Shown here: positions 44,054-52,018 of the stretch, in pieces
How positions within the stretch are numbered: position 1 is the first letter of the stretch
How the letters are laid out: the number at the start of each line of letters is the position of its first letter
Assembly: GCF_025854275.1 (NCBI RefSeq)
Contig: NZ_CP107567.1
Coordinates: forward strand, 5,704,001 to 5,768,000
Direction: 5' to 3'
Length of the DNA: 64,000 bases
Source: Streptomyces peucetius
GTDB lineage: Bacteria; Actinomycetota; Actinomycetes; Streptomycetales; Streptomycetaceae
Position numbers and translations under genes: made by a program
Notes under the pieces: generated by a model
The model's input: the letters and a program-made list of their open reading frames with translations, nothing else
What the model was told of the DNA's origin: nothing
Databases searched by the model: none

Positions 44054-45121
44054 GTGGACGTGCAGAAGAAGCTCGACGAGATCGTCGAAGTGGTCCAGAG
44101 CGCCCGCTCCATGCCCATGTCGGCGTCCTGCGTGGTCAACCGCGCCGATCTGCTCGCCATGCTCGAAGAGGTGCGTGACGCGCTGCCCGGCTCCCTGGCG
44201 CAGGCCCAGGAGCTCATCGGCGGCCGCGAGGAACTGGTCGAACAGGCCCGCCGCGAGGCCGAGCGGATCATCGAGTCCGCGCACGCCGAGCGCGGCTCCC
44301 TGATCTCCGACACCCAGGTCGCCCGCCGGTCCCAGGACGAGGCCGACCGCATCCTCGCGGAGGCCCGCCGTGAGGCCGACGAGATCCGCGCGGAGGCCGA
44401 CGACTACGTCGACTCCAAACTCGCCAACTTCGAGGTCGTCCTCACCAAGACCATCGGCTCGGTCGACCGCGGCCGCGAGAAGCTCCTCGGGAGGGGCCCC
44501 GGTCTCGACGAGCAGGGCTACGCCGACGAGGACGCGCCGGAACACAGCAGCGACCCGCAGACGCTCATCCAGCGCGCCGACCAGTACGTCGACGCCAAGC
44601 TCGGCGCCTTCGAGGCCGTGCTCTCCAAGACGCTCGACGCCGTCGGCCGGGGCCGCCAGAAGCTGCACGGACGTATCGCCACGGACGATCTCGGTGCGCA
44701 CATGGCAGCGCAGGACGCCGCGGGCCACCAGCACACGAGCGACGCGGACTACCTCGCCGGTCTCGCGGAGATCGCCGACCCGGCCCCCGAGCGTGAGCAG
44801 CAGGACGCCTACTCCTACGCCCAGCCGCAGCCCGAGCCGCAGATGCCCGCCGTCCAGCCGGACCCGTACCCGTACCAGCCGCAGGAGGCGTACGCGGGCT
44901 ACCAGCAGCCCGACCCGTACGCGGCCGGCGGCTACGGCGGCCAGGAGCAGGGATACGGGCAGTACCCGCACCAGGACGCGTACATCTACGAACAGCCCCA
45001 GCCGCAGCCGCCCGTCCCGCCGCAGCACCCGCCGCAGGCCGCAGCGCTGGACGAGACCAGCTTCTTCGACACCGGCATGATCGACCTCGAGCAGCTGAAC
45101 CGCTACGAGCAGGGGCGCTGA
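44054..45121 (+). CDS. DivIVA-like coiled-coil protein with duplicated segment
   Basis: 355 residues. Residues 1-105 are a DivIVA/ATP-synthase-b-like coiled coil (VDVQKKLDEIVEVVQSARSM, LAQAQELIGGREELVEQARR, EADEIRAEADD). Then a 30-residue segment YVDSKLANFEVVLTKTIG..RGREKLLGR (118-147) recurs as YVDAKLGAFEAVLSKTLD..RGRQKLHGR (178-207). The last 120 residues are Pro/Gln/Tyr-rich ending in a conserved LDETSFFDTGMIDLEQLNRYEQGR-type tail. Likely a cytoplasmic scaffold for growth or division. GTG 44054 is the family start, but its GGAG lies 18 bases away, so the start is uncertain. Confidence 0.82.
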   Translation: MDVQKKLDEIVEVVQSARSMPMSASCVVNRADLLAMLEEVRDALPGSLAQAQELIGGREELVEQARREAERIIESAHAERGSLISDTQVARRSQDEADRILAEARREADEIRAEADDYVDSKLANFEVVLTKTIGSVDRGREKLLGRGPGLDEQGYADEDAPEHSSDPQTLIQRADQYVDAKLGAFEAVLSKTLDAVGRGRQKLHGRIATDDLGAHMAAQDAAGHQHTSDADYLAGLAEIADPAPEREQQDAYSYAQPQPEPQMPAVQPDPYPYQPQEAYAGYQQPDPYAAGGYGGQEQGYGQYPHQDAYIYEQPQPQPPVPPQHPPQAAALDETSFFDTGMIDLEQLNRYEQGR

Positions 45122-45131
45122 ACGGCCCGGA

Positions 45132-45161
45132 TTGGGATCGTCGCGGCTGTTGAAGTACCCT
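45132..45161 (+). promoter_or_regulatory. Candidate promoter of the DUF177-rpmF-rnc operon
   Basis: TTGGGA (45132-45137), 18-bp spacer, TACCCT (45156-45161), about 95 bp before the first gene. Confidence 0.4.
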
Positions 45162-45256
45162 GGTCCTTCGGTCGCGCGTAGCTCCGCGATCCCGGCTGCC
45201 CGCTTCGCACCACGAACCGGGACGGCCCTCCCCACGAACCGAAAGCAGGAAGACCC

Positions 45257-45889
45257 CTGAGCACGCGCCTCGACCATCGCAACCCCCTCGTGTTCGACAC
45301 GCACGAGCTGGGGCGGCGGCCCGGTGCGCTCCAGCGGATCTCCCGCACGGTGGACGCTCCGAACGACCTCGGCATCGCCGATGTCGTCGGTGTGCCGGAA
45401 GGCGCGCCGGTGGAGCTGGACCTCCGCCTCGAGTCCGTCATGGAAGGTGTGCTCGTCACAGGCACCGCCCGTGCGAGCGCCGAGGGGGAGTGCGTAAGGT
45501 GTCTGGAGCCGCTGCGCCATGAGGTCGCCGCGGACTTCCAGGAGCTGTTCACGTACCCCGACGCCGACGACAGGGGCCGCACCGCGGAGCCCGTCGACGA
45601 CGAAGAGGACGAGGACAGGCTCTTTCTCGAGGACGGCCTGTTCGACCTCGAGCCCGTGCTGCGTGATGCGGTGGTGCTCGCACTGCCGATGCAGCCGGTG
45701 TGCCGGGAGACCTGTGAAGGCCTGTGCCCCGAGTGCGGGGTCAGGCTGGACGAGAACCCGGACCACCACCACGACGCCGTCGACATCCGTTGGGCGGCAC
45801 TGCAGGGACTCGCCGAGACCATTCAGGACGGCGAGAAGGACAACATGGGCGGCGCCGAAGCGGGCGTCGACGAGAAGCAGGAGAAGTAG
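45257..45889 (+). CDS. DUF177 (YceD-like) protein
   Basis: 210 residues if started at CTG 45257, which lies seven bases after AGGA; GTG 45290 (199 residues) has no ribosome site and would cut off the conserved [18 protein letters not shown] start. Two cysteine pairs (CVRCLEPL, about 80; [21 protein letters not shown], about 155-175) may bind zinc. YceD proteins are found next to rpmF throughout bacteria and are linked to 23S rRNA or ribosome assembly. rpmF follows by two bp. Confidence 0.88.
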   Translation: MSTRLDHRNPLVFDTHELGRRPGALQRISRTVDAPNDLGIADVVGVPEGAPVELDLRLESVMEGVLVTGTARASAEGECVRCLEPLRHEVAADFQELFTYPDADDRGRTAEPVDDEEDEDRLFLEDGLFDLEPVLRDAVVLALPMQPVCRETCEGLCPECGVRLDENPDHHHDAVDIRWAALQGLAETIQDGEKDNMGGAEAGVDEKQEK

Positions 45890-45891
45890 CC

Positions 45892-46065
45892 GTGGCTGTT
45901 CCGAAGCGGAAGATGTCGCGCAGCAACACGCGCCACCGCCGGTCGCAGTGGAAGGCTGCGGTCCCCACCCTGGTTTCGTGTGAGCGTTGCCAGGAGCCGA
46001 AGCAGCAGCACATCGCGTGCCCCAGCTGCGGCACCTACAACAAGCGCCAGGTCCTCGAGGTCTGA
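45892..46065 (+). CDS. rpmF: 50S ribosomal protein L32
   Basis: 57 residues: [20 protein letters not shown] at the start, then CERCQEP and [15 protein letters not shown], the two CxxC pairs of the zinc ribbon. Starts two bases after the DUF177 stop and precedes rnc by 19 bp, the conserved yceD-rpmF-rnc order. Confidence 0.97.
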   Translation: MAVPKRKMSRSNTRHRRSQWKAAVPTLVSCERCQEPKQQHIACPSCGTYNKRQVLEV

Positions 46066-46084
46066 GCGGCCGGTGAGAGGCGCG

Positions 46085-46906
46085 ATGTCTGAGTCCAGCA
46101 AGACGGACAATGCCTCGTCCCACACGCTTCTGGAAGGGCGGCTCGGGTATCAACTCGAGTCCGCCCTTCTGGTGCGTGCGCTGACCCATCGTTCGTACGC
46201 GTACGAGAACGGCGGTCTGCCCACCAACGAGCGCCTCGAGTTCCTCGGGGACTCCGTGCTCGGCCTGGTGGTCACCGACACGCTGTACCGCACCCACCCT
46301 GACCTGCCCGAGGGCCAGCTGGCCAAGCTGCGGGCCGCGGTGGTCAATTCGCGTGCGCTGGCGGAGGTCGGCCGCGGTCTGGAACTCGGCTCCTTCATCC
46401 GGCTCGGCCGTGGTGAAGAGGGCACGGGAGGCCGGGACAAGGCATCCATCCTCGCCGACACCCTTGAAGCGGTGATCGGCGCGGTCTATCTCGACCAGGG
46501 CCTCGACGCGGCGTCCGAGCTGGTACACCGGCTCTTCGACCCGCTGATCGAGAAGTCCTCCAACCTCGGTGCCGGCCTGGACTGGAAGACCAGCCTCCAG
46601 GAGCTCACCGCGGCCGAGGGCCTGGGTGTTCCGGAGTACCTGGTCACCGAGACCGGTCCGGACCACGAGAAGACCTTCACTGCTGCCGCCCGCGTCGGTG
46701 GTGTCTCGTACGGCACCGGCACCGGCCGCAGCAAGAAGGAAGCGGAGCAGCAGGCGGCGGAGTCCGCGTGGCGGGAGATCCGTACCGCCGCGGACCAGCG
46801 CGCGGCAGCGGCCCGGGCCGCCGCCGCGAGCGGGACGGCCGCCACCGACGGAGGGGACGCCGACGCCCCGTCCGACACGGCGCAGACGGACCGGGCCTCG
46901 GCCTGA
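46085..46906 (+). CDS. rnc: Ribonuclease III (AbsB)
   Basis: 273 residues. Catalytic signature [18 protein letters not shown] (about 42-59) with the acidic Mg2+ ligands, second acidic site in [13 protein letters not shown] (about 125-137), and a C-terminal double-stranded RNA-binding domain ([16 protein letters not shown] ... [16 protein letters not shown]). An Ala/Asp-rich tail follows. In Streptomyces this gene is absB, needed for antibiotic production. Its downstream hairpin has been split by the insertion sequence at 46959-48737. Confidence 0.97.
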   Translation: MSESSKTDNASSHTLLEGRLGYQLESALLVRALTHRSYAYENGGLPTNERLEFLGDSVLGLVVTDTLYRTHPDLPEGQLAKLRAAVVNSRALAEVGRGLELGSFIRLGRGEEGTGGRDKASILADTLEAVIGAVYLDQGLDAASELVHRLFDPLIEKSSNLGAGLDWKTSLQELTAAEGLGVPEYLVTETGPDHEKTFTAAARVGGVSYGTGTGRSKKEAEQQAAESAWREIRTAADQRAAAARAAAASGTAATDGGDADAPSDTAQTDRASA

Positions 46907-46937
46907 GTCCGGCACTCCGCCGAACGAAAAGCAGTAC

Positions 46938-46953
46938 CGGTGCGGCCCCCGCC
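46938..46953 (+). terminator. Left arm of the rnc hairpin, separated from its right arm by the IS
   Basis: CGGTGCGGCCCCCGCC (46938-46953) is perfectly complementary to 48743-48758 on the far side of the element. Without the IS the two arms and a TTCCT loop would form a 16-bp terminator 31 bases after rnc. Confidence 0.8.
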
Positions 46954-46970
46954 TTCCTGGATGCCGTTGG

Positions 46971-48641
46971 CTAATTCGCCCCGTTGAGCTTGTGCTCGGC
47001 GGGGCGAAGTGCTGTCAGGTGGGAGGTGCGGGTTCGGGCTCGGGCCCTGTTGGTGCTCCAGGCGTCCATGCGTGCGAGGTTGATCGCGGTCGCGGTGAGT
47101 TGGTGCTGGAGCCGGGTCTTGGCGAGCCCGTGGTAGCGGCATTGGCGCAGGCCGGTGACTCGGACGGCGTGGGAGATGGTGCCCTCGATGCCGTTGCGGG
47201 CCGCGTAGCGTTCCCGCCACTCGGGGGTTCCCTCTGCGGCGCGGGCCTGCCGGATTGCTTCGTGTTCGGCGCGGGGCCGGAGCGTGATCTCCCGGTGGGG
47301 CCGGGTGGTTGAGTTGATGCACTGGGGCCGGGAGGGGCAGGAGCGGCAGTCCTTGGGTGAGAACTGGATCCGGATGACAGGGGTGCCGCGGTGCGAGAGC
47401 GCGTCACGCCACTGGCTGGTGGTCATGCCGTTCGGGCAGGTCACGGTCTTGTTGTCCCAGTCCACGGTGAACGCATCCTGCCCGTAGGGTCCGGCGGCCT
47501 GGGCGGTGGTGTTGCCTGCGATGGGGCCGGTCAGGGTGACGTCGTGCCGGGTCTGGGCGGTGACGATGCGGGGACCGTCGAGGTAGCCCGCGTCCAGCAG
47601 GTGTTCGCCGGGCAACAGGTCTTTGTCGGCGAGACTGTCGTGGACGGTGTCGGTGGCCTTGATGTCGGGGACGGTGGCGTCGCTGGTCAGCACGTTCGTG
47701 ATCAGGTGAACAGTGTCCGGGTCGCAGGTCTCGGTGAGATGGACTTTGAACCCGTCCCATTTGATGTCGCGCTTCACGCTCGCGCGGGCCTCGGTGTCAT
47801 AGGGACTGACCAGGCGCAAAGCGCCCGGCGGGCACTCTTTTGGGTCCCGCCACCTCACCTCGCCCTCCATGTCGACCGCGTACTGCTGCACCCACGCGCG
47901 ACGCAGAATCTGGACGGCGGGCAGCTCGCGCAGCCAGCAGGGCGCGTGAGCGGCGTGCACGTTGGTGAGCAGGCGCATTCCGTCCCGGCCGGTCTGTTCC
48001 GCCAGCTCAGTGCGCCTGCCGCGGCCCGAGGGCAGCCAGTAGTCCTCCGGCCGGGCGGCATACCGGTCGAACCATGCCGGATCGGCATGGCCGGTCAGCC
48101 ACTCAGGGGCGGCTGCCGCGACCGCGTTGAGCGCCGCCCGCAGTGTCTCGATGACGAACTCCAGCCGGTTCAGCGACCGGATCGCGGCCAGCACATGCGT
48201 GGAGTCCGTCCGCGCTCGCCCCGGCGGCTTCAGCACACCCGCCTGCCGGGCGGCGTCCAGGACCCGGTCGAAGACCATTTGCCCGGCCTCGGCCTCGACC
48301 AGCCGGGCACGGAACTCGCACAGCACGGAGTAGTCGAACCCCGCATCGGTCAGTTCCAGGCCCAGGGCGTACTTCCAATCGATCCGGGCCCGCACCGCCA
48401 AGGCCGCCTGCCGGTCGGGCAGGCCCTCGGCGAACTGGAGCACCGACACCAGCGCCAGCCGGCCCGGCGACACCGCGGGCTTCCCCCGGGCCGGGAACAG
48501 ACCGGCGAACTGCTCATCGGTGAACAGCACCCCCAGCTCGTCCCGGAGCCGGATCGCCAGACTCCCCTTCGGGAATGCCGCCCGAGCCACCCGCACCGTC
48601 TCCGCCGGAACATCCCCCGGCTCCTCCGGCTGCATCGACAT
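46971..48641 (-). CDS. IS1182-family transposase
   Basis: 556 residues. N-terminal DUF772-type domain (FPKGSLAIRLRDELGVLFTDEQF, ALVSVLQFAEGLPDRQAALAVRARIDWKYALGLEL, about 25-95), then the DDE region: RTDSTHVLAAI (first Asp, about 142), DGFKVHLTET (about 275) and LLDAGYLDGPRIV (about 323), a CxxC-type CRSCPSRPQCINS, and a C-terminal helix YAARNGIEGTISHAVRVTGLRQCRYHGLAKTRLQHQL with the catalytic Glu. ATG 48641 has GGGGAGG six bases upstream. The TAG stop lies inside the left terminal repeat. No frameshift or internal stop. Confidence 0.93.
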   Translation of the reverse strand: MSMQPEEPGDVPAETVRVARAAFPKGSLAIRLRDELGVLFTDEQFAGLFPARGKPAVSPGRLALVSVLQFAEGLPDRQAALAVRARIDWKYALGLELTDAGFDYSVLCEFRARLVEAEAGQMVFDRVLDAARQAGVLKPPGRARTDSTHVLAAIRSLNRLEFVIETLRAALNAVAAAAPEWLTGHADPAWFDRYAARPEDYWLPSGRGRRTELAEQTGRDGMRLLTNVHAAHAPCWLRELPAVQILRRAWVQQYAVDMEGEVRWRDPKECPPGALRLVSPYDTEARASVKRDIKWDGFKVHLTETCDPDTVHLITNVLTSDATVPDIKATDTVHDSLADKDLLPGEHLLDAGYLDGPRIVTAQTRHDVTLTGPIAGNTTAQAAGPYGQDAFTVDWDNKTVTCPNGMTTSQWRDALSHRGTPVIRIQFSPKDCRSCPSRPQCINSTTRPHREITLRPRAEHEAIRQARAAEGTPEWRERYAARNGIEGTISHAVRVTGLRQCRYHGLAKTRLQHQLTATAINLARMDAWSTNRARARTRTSHLTALRPAEHKLNGAN

Positions 48642-48662
48642 CGACACCCTCCCCAAACGACA

Positions 48663-48705
48663 ACGTCGGCCTTCAAGACCACAACCAGGTTTTGAAGGCC
48701 GACGT
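48663..48705. repeat. Subterminal hairpin inside the IS
   Basis: 14-bp perfect inverted repeat ACGTCGGCCTTCAA (48663-48676) with 48692-48705, lying between the IS end and the transposase start. It could block transcription entering from outside, as seen in other insertion sequences. Confidence 0.6.
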
Positions 48706-48868
48706 CACGCCCGGCCCCGGATTAGCCAACGGCATCCTTCCTGGCGGGGGCCGCACCGCCTTTCCGCCCTGTGTCCCCCTGTTTCCCGCCGCTCTTCCCG
48801 CCCGTCGGCGCCCCGCCGCGGGGCGGTACGCTGCGGGCGTCACCCGAGTGAGTCGCTGAAGGAGACCC

Positions 48869-49729
48869 GTGCCCGAGCTGCCCGAGGTGGAAGTCGTACG
48901 CCGGGGCCTGCAGACCTGGGTCAGCGGGCGCACGATCGCCGAGGTGCAGGTGCTGCACCCGCGAGCGATCCGCCGGCACCTGGCCGGGGCGGAGGACTTC
49001 GCCGCGCGGCTCCGGGAGCGGACCGTCGGCGACGCCGGCCGGCGCGGCAAGTACCTCTGGCTTCCCCTCGCGGACACCGACACCTCGGTCCTCGGCCACC
49101 TCGGCATGAGCGGCCAGCTCCTCGTGCAGCGGCAGGGCACCGCCGACGAGAAGCACCTGCGCGTCCGCATCCGCTTCGCGGATCCGCTCGGCACGGAGCT
49201 GCGCTTCGTCGACCAGCGCACCTTCGGCGGTCTGTCCCTGCACGAGAACGCGCCCGACGGGCTGCCCGACGTCCTCGCGCACATCGCCCGCGATCCGCTG
49301 GACCCGCTCTTCGACGACGCGGCGTTCCACGCGGCGATACGGGCCCGCCGGACCACCGTGAAGCGCGCCCTGCTCGACCAGTCGCTGATCAGCGGCGTCG
49401 GCAACATCTACGCGGACGAGGCGCTGTGGCGGGCCAGGATCCACTACGAGCGGCCCACCGCCACGCTCACCCGCCCCCGCTCCGCCGAACTGCTCCAGCA
49501 TGTCCGCGACGTCATGACGGCGGCCCTCGCGGTCGGCGGCACCAGCTTCGACAGCCTGTACGTCAACGTGAACGGGGAGTCCGGCTACTTCGACCGGTCT
49601 CTCGACGCCTACGGCCGGGAGGGCGAGCCCTGCCGGCGCTGCGGCACCGCGATGCGCCGCCGCCCCTGGATGAACCGGTCCAGCTACTTCTGCCCGCGCT
49701 GCCAGCGACCGCCGCGCACCGCTTCCTGA
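48869..49729 (+). CDS. mutM: Formamidopyrimidine-DNA glycosylase
   Basis: 286 residues. Starts V(M)[13 protein letters not shown] with the catalytic Pro2 and Glu3. Helix-two-turn-helix [17 protein letters not shown] (about 171-187) and C-terminal zinc finger [25 protein letters not shown] (about 252-276). Excises 8-oxoguanine and other oxidised bases. GTG after GAAGGAGACCC. Normally just downstream of rnc; the IS now separates them by 1.96 kb, so mutM must rely on a promoter between 48759 and 48868 or one in the IS. Confidence 0.96.
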   Translation: MPELPEVEVVRRGLQTWVSGRTIAEVQVLHPRAIRRHLAGAEDFAARLRERTVGDAGRRGKYLWLPLADTDTSVLGHLGMSGQLLVQRQGTADEKHLRVRIRFADPLGTELRFVDQRTFGGLSLHENAPDGLPDVLAHIARDPLDPLFDDAAFHAAIRARRTTVKRALLDQSLISGVGNIYADEALWRARIHYERPTATLTRPRSAELLQHVRDVMTAALAVGGTSFDSLYVNVNGESGYFDRSLDAYGREGEPCRRCGTAMRRRPWMNRSSYFCPRCQRPPRTAS

Positions 49730-49767
49730 CGACACCGCCCCGGCCGCCGGCCCGGGCACCTGTGCGA

Positions 49768-49800
49768 GAGGGCCCCGACACCGAGGTGTCCGGGGCCCTC
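49768..49800. terminator. Bidirectional hairpin between mutM and CAP-domain gene
   Basis: GAGGGCCCCG-ACACC (49768-49782) pairs with GGTGT-c-CGGGGCCCTC (49785-49800), one bulged base. Confidence 0.7.
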
Positions 49801-49821
49801 CTCACGGAACGCGTATGCGGT

Positions 49822-50811
49822 TCAGTAGCCGAAGTTCTGAGTCCACCACGGGCCGCCGTCACCCATGTGCACACCGACCCCCATCGTCGTGAAGTCGCAG
49901 TTCAGGATGTTCGCGCGGTGACCCTCGCTGCTCGTCCACGAGGCCATGACCGCCTCGGCGTCGGCCTGGCCGCGGGCTATGTTCTCGCCGCCGAGACCGC
50001 TCACGCCGGCCTTCTCCGCACGGTCCCACGGTGTCTCGCCGTCGGGGTTGGTGTGGTCGAAGAAGCCGCGGTCCGCCATGTCCTTGCTGTGGGCGCGGGC
50101 CAGGTCGGAGAGGGCACCGCTCGCCTTCAGCGGGCTGCAGCCGACCTTCGCGCGCTCCGCGTTGACCAGGTCGAACACGTCGGCCTCCGCTGCGGCGGCG
50201 GCCGAGGTGGCGGGGGCGGCCGTCCGTGACGGGGGCGCGGTGGGCTGCGGGGTGCGGGTCACCTCGCGCGTCGGCTCCGGGGCCGGCTTCTTCTTCGCCT
50301 CGGGGGGCCGCGTCGTCTCCTTGGACGGCGCCGCAGAAGGCGAGGTCCGGGGCTTCTCGGGCGTCCTGGGCGTCTTCTTGGGTTTCTCCGCCGTCTTCGA
50401 CGGCTTGGGAGAGGCCGACTTGGAGGGGGTCTTCGACGGCTTGGGAGAGGCCGACTTGGACGGGGTCTTCGACGGTGCGGCGCTGCGGCTCGGTGTGGTG
50501 GACGGGCTCGCCGTCGGATCGGAGGTCGCATCGCCCTGCGCCTGCAGCCTCGACGGCACCTCGCTGCGCATCTCGGCCTGCAGGTCGGAGCCCGCGCCCA
50601 CGGTGTACCGGTCCTCGCCGCCGGGCAGGACGCCCGTGGTCACGGCCACGACACCGACGGCCAGGGCGGCAGACGCCCCGAGCAGTCCGGTGCGTACAGG
50701 CAGCCCCGCCCGCTTCTTCCGGCGGACACCGCCGCCCCGGTGCCTGCCTGCCGAGCCTGCCGCCTGGTCGGTTGCGGCCGGCGCGGGGGCTGAGCGTCGA
50801 TGGCGACCCAT
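49822..50811 (-). CDS. CAP (SCP/PR1)-domain surface protein
   Basis: 329 residues. A basic, His/Arg-rich N-terminus, one membrane/signal helix [19 protein letters not shown] (about 43-61), a long Ser/Thr/Pro/Lys linker with direct repeats ([12 protein letters not shown] twice, about 120-145), and a C-terminal CAP domain: [13 protein letters not shown] (about 212), [34 protein letters not shown] and [11 protein letters not shown]. Exported to the cell surface; bacterial CAP domains are of mostly unknown activity. ATG 50811 after AAGG. Confidence 0.9.
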   Translation of the reverse strand: MGRHRRSAPAPAATDQAAGSAGRHRGGGVRRKKRAGLPVRTGLLGASAALAVGVVAVTTGVLPGGEDRYTVGAGSDLQAEMRSEVPSRLQAQGDATSDPTASPSTTPSRSAAPSKTPSKSASPKPSKTPSKSASPKPSKTAEKPKKTPRTPEKPRTSPSAAPSKETTRPPEAKKKPAPEPTREVTRTPQPTAPPSRTAAPATSAAAAAEADVFDLVNAERAKVGCSPLKASGALSDLARAHSKDMADRGFFDHTNPDGETPWDRAEKAGVSGLGGENIARGQADAEAVMASWTSSEGHRANILNCDFTTMGVGVHMGDGGPWWTQNFGY

Positions 50812-50951
50812 CTGCTGTGCCTTCCTGGTGCGCGACGTCGAGCGTCAAAACGGACTCACCCGTTCGAGTGAGGCTGATTGCGTCCGGACTGTACGCCATG
50901 CGGCACGGGGGCGAGGCGATGCGGAAGCAATCGGCCGGATACCGTGCAGGC

Positions 50952-51233
50952 ATGAACGACACCGCACGACTGACCGCCTGGGTACGCGGTCGAGTACAGG
51001 GCGTGGGCTTCCGCTGGTTCACCAGGGCAAACGCTCTGGAGATCGGGGGGCTCACCGGGTTCGCCCTCAATCTCGACGACGGAAGAGTGCAGGTGGTGGC
51101 CGAGGGGTCACGTGAGAATTGCCACCGTTTGCTGGAGTGGCTTCGCTCCGACGACACACCCGGCCGCGTCGACGGAGTCACTGAGATCTGGGACACGCCC
51201 CGGGGCGGTTACCCGGACTTCGCCATCCGGTGA
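50952..51233 (+). CDS. acyP: Acylphosphatase
   Basis: 93 residues, full family length. The active site loop [12 protein letters not shown] (about 13-24) contains the catalytic Arg and [16 protein letters not shown] (about 37-52) the catalytic Asn. Hydrolyses acyl phosphates. No ribosome site; TACCGT ends exactly six bases before the ATG, suggesting a leaderless message. Upstream of smc as in other Streptomyces. Confidence 0.93.
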   Translation: MNDTARLTAWVRGRVQGVGFRWFTRANALEIGGLTGFALNLDDGRVQVVAEGSRENCHRLLEWLRSDDTPGRVDGVTEIWDTPRGGYPDFAIR

Positions 51234-51627
51234 CGAGTGCCGCGGCATACCCCCGATGGGTGCCGGCGGAAGGCGTCCCGGGCACCGGTCGAGGGCGGAA
51301 ACCCCCTGGTGGTTGCCAAGAAGTGGCTCGCCGTGCCAGGCTGCGCCAATAAGGTGATCGTCACGCCCCCAGGGCCCCGCAGGTCAGGCAGCGCCGCAGT
51401 CTTCAGCGGCCGTACGCCCCCGGGCCGCCCGCCGATACGGGGCGTGATCGTGTTGACCGTCAAACTTTTTGGTGAGACTCTGGAAGCCCCGCGCACCTCA
51501 GCTGTTTGGCAGTAGGAAAAACGCAGCACGGCAAGCAGTACAACGAAGACTGCCGAGCACCGCGGGTGCGAATCCCTCACGACCCACACCGCTTCGGTCG
51601 GTCACTCAGTGTGGAGGACCATCCATC
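51234..51627. other. Intergenic/leader region upstream of the small conserved gene
   Basis: 394 bp without a gene. The part 51440-51620 is clearly less GC-rich than its surroundings and has a TTGACC (51453-51458), but no good -10 at the expected distance (GACTCT at 51476 is poor). It is probably a promoter and a long 5' leader for the gene at 51628. Confidence 0.4.
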
Positions 51628-51846
51628 ATGGCAAAGGCGCTTCTCGGTTACGTCGGTGGTTCCGACCCGCGACTCCTCGCCGAGATGCGACGGCTTCAGC
51701 AGCGTGTCCAGGACCTCGAATCCGAGCTTGTACGGATCCAGTCCGAGAACGACGCGCTCAACGCTGCCGTCGCTCAGCACCCCGGAGAGTCGCTGCTCGA
51801 CGACATGGACATCGACGTACCCCGGGCGGAGCCGGCGCTCACCTGA
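51628..51846 (+). CDS. Small conserved coiled-coil protein
   Basis: 72 residues: MAKALLGYVGGSDPRLLAEM, then a heptad-bearing helix RRLQQRVQDLESELVRIQSENDAL (about 21-44) and an acidic tail LLDDMDIDVPRAEP. No known domain; function unknown. I recall it as conserved in Streptomyces between acyP and smc. ATG 51628 has GGAGG ten bases upstream. Ends at a terminator with a T tract. Confidence 0.85.
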   Translation: MAKALLGYVGGSDPRLLAEMRRLQQRVQDLESELVRIQSENDALNAAVAQHPGESLLDDMDIDVPRAEPALT

Positions 51847-51885
51847 GCACGGCGTCCGTCAGAGTTATCGCGCAGCAAGATATGC

Positions 51886-51919
51886 AAGGGACGCCTCGGC
51901 GTCCCTTCTTTCTTTTCTG
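51886..51919 (+). terminator. Classical rho-independent terminator with T tract
   Basis: AAGGGACGC (51886-51894) pairs with GCGTCCCTT (51899-51907), loop CTCG, followed by a pyrimidine tract CTTTCTTTTCT. Such a T-rich tail is uncommon among the other hairpins of this window. Confidence 0.85.
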
Positions 51920-52018
51920 CCCCGCTCCGCCCCCGTATGCCGAAGTGGCTTCTTCAACATCTGATGTGCCCTGCATGTTCAGGGGTGAAACCGCAAGTGA
52001 AAGGTAGAGTCCGGCGGC

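Larger units (their letters stand above)
46959..48737 (-). mobile_element. IS1182-family insertion sequence
   Basis: 1779 bp bounded by 17-bp perfect terminal inverted repeats (GGATGCCGTTGGCTAAT at 46959-46975 and its complement at 48721-48737) and flanked by 5-bp direct repeats TTCCT (46954-46958, 48738-48742), a target duplication. It carries one transposase gene on the minus strand and a 14-bp subterminal hairpin (48663-48676/48692-48705) just upstream of that gene. The ends and the reading frame are intact, so it may be active or recently inserted. Confidence 0.93.

Noticed and set aside
46907..48870. IS considered as a pseudogenised or frameshifted transposon
   Set aside because: The transposase frame is uninterrupted, both 17-bp ends match perfectly and the 5-bp target repeats are intact.
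51564..51576. T-arm-like GGGTGCGAATCCC considered as a tRNA fragment
   Set aside because: No acceptor, D or anticodon stem can be formed around it.
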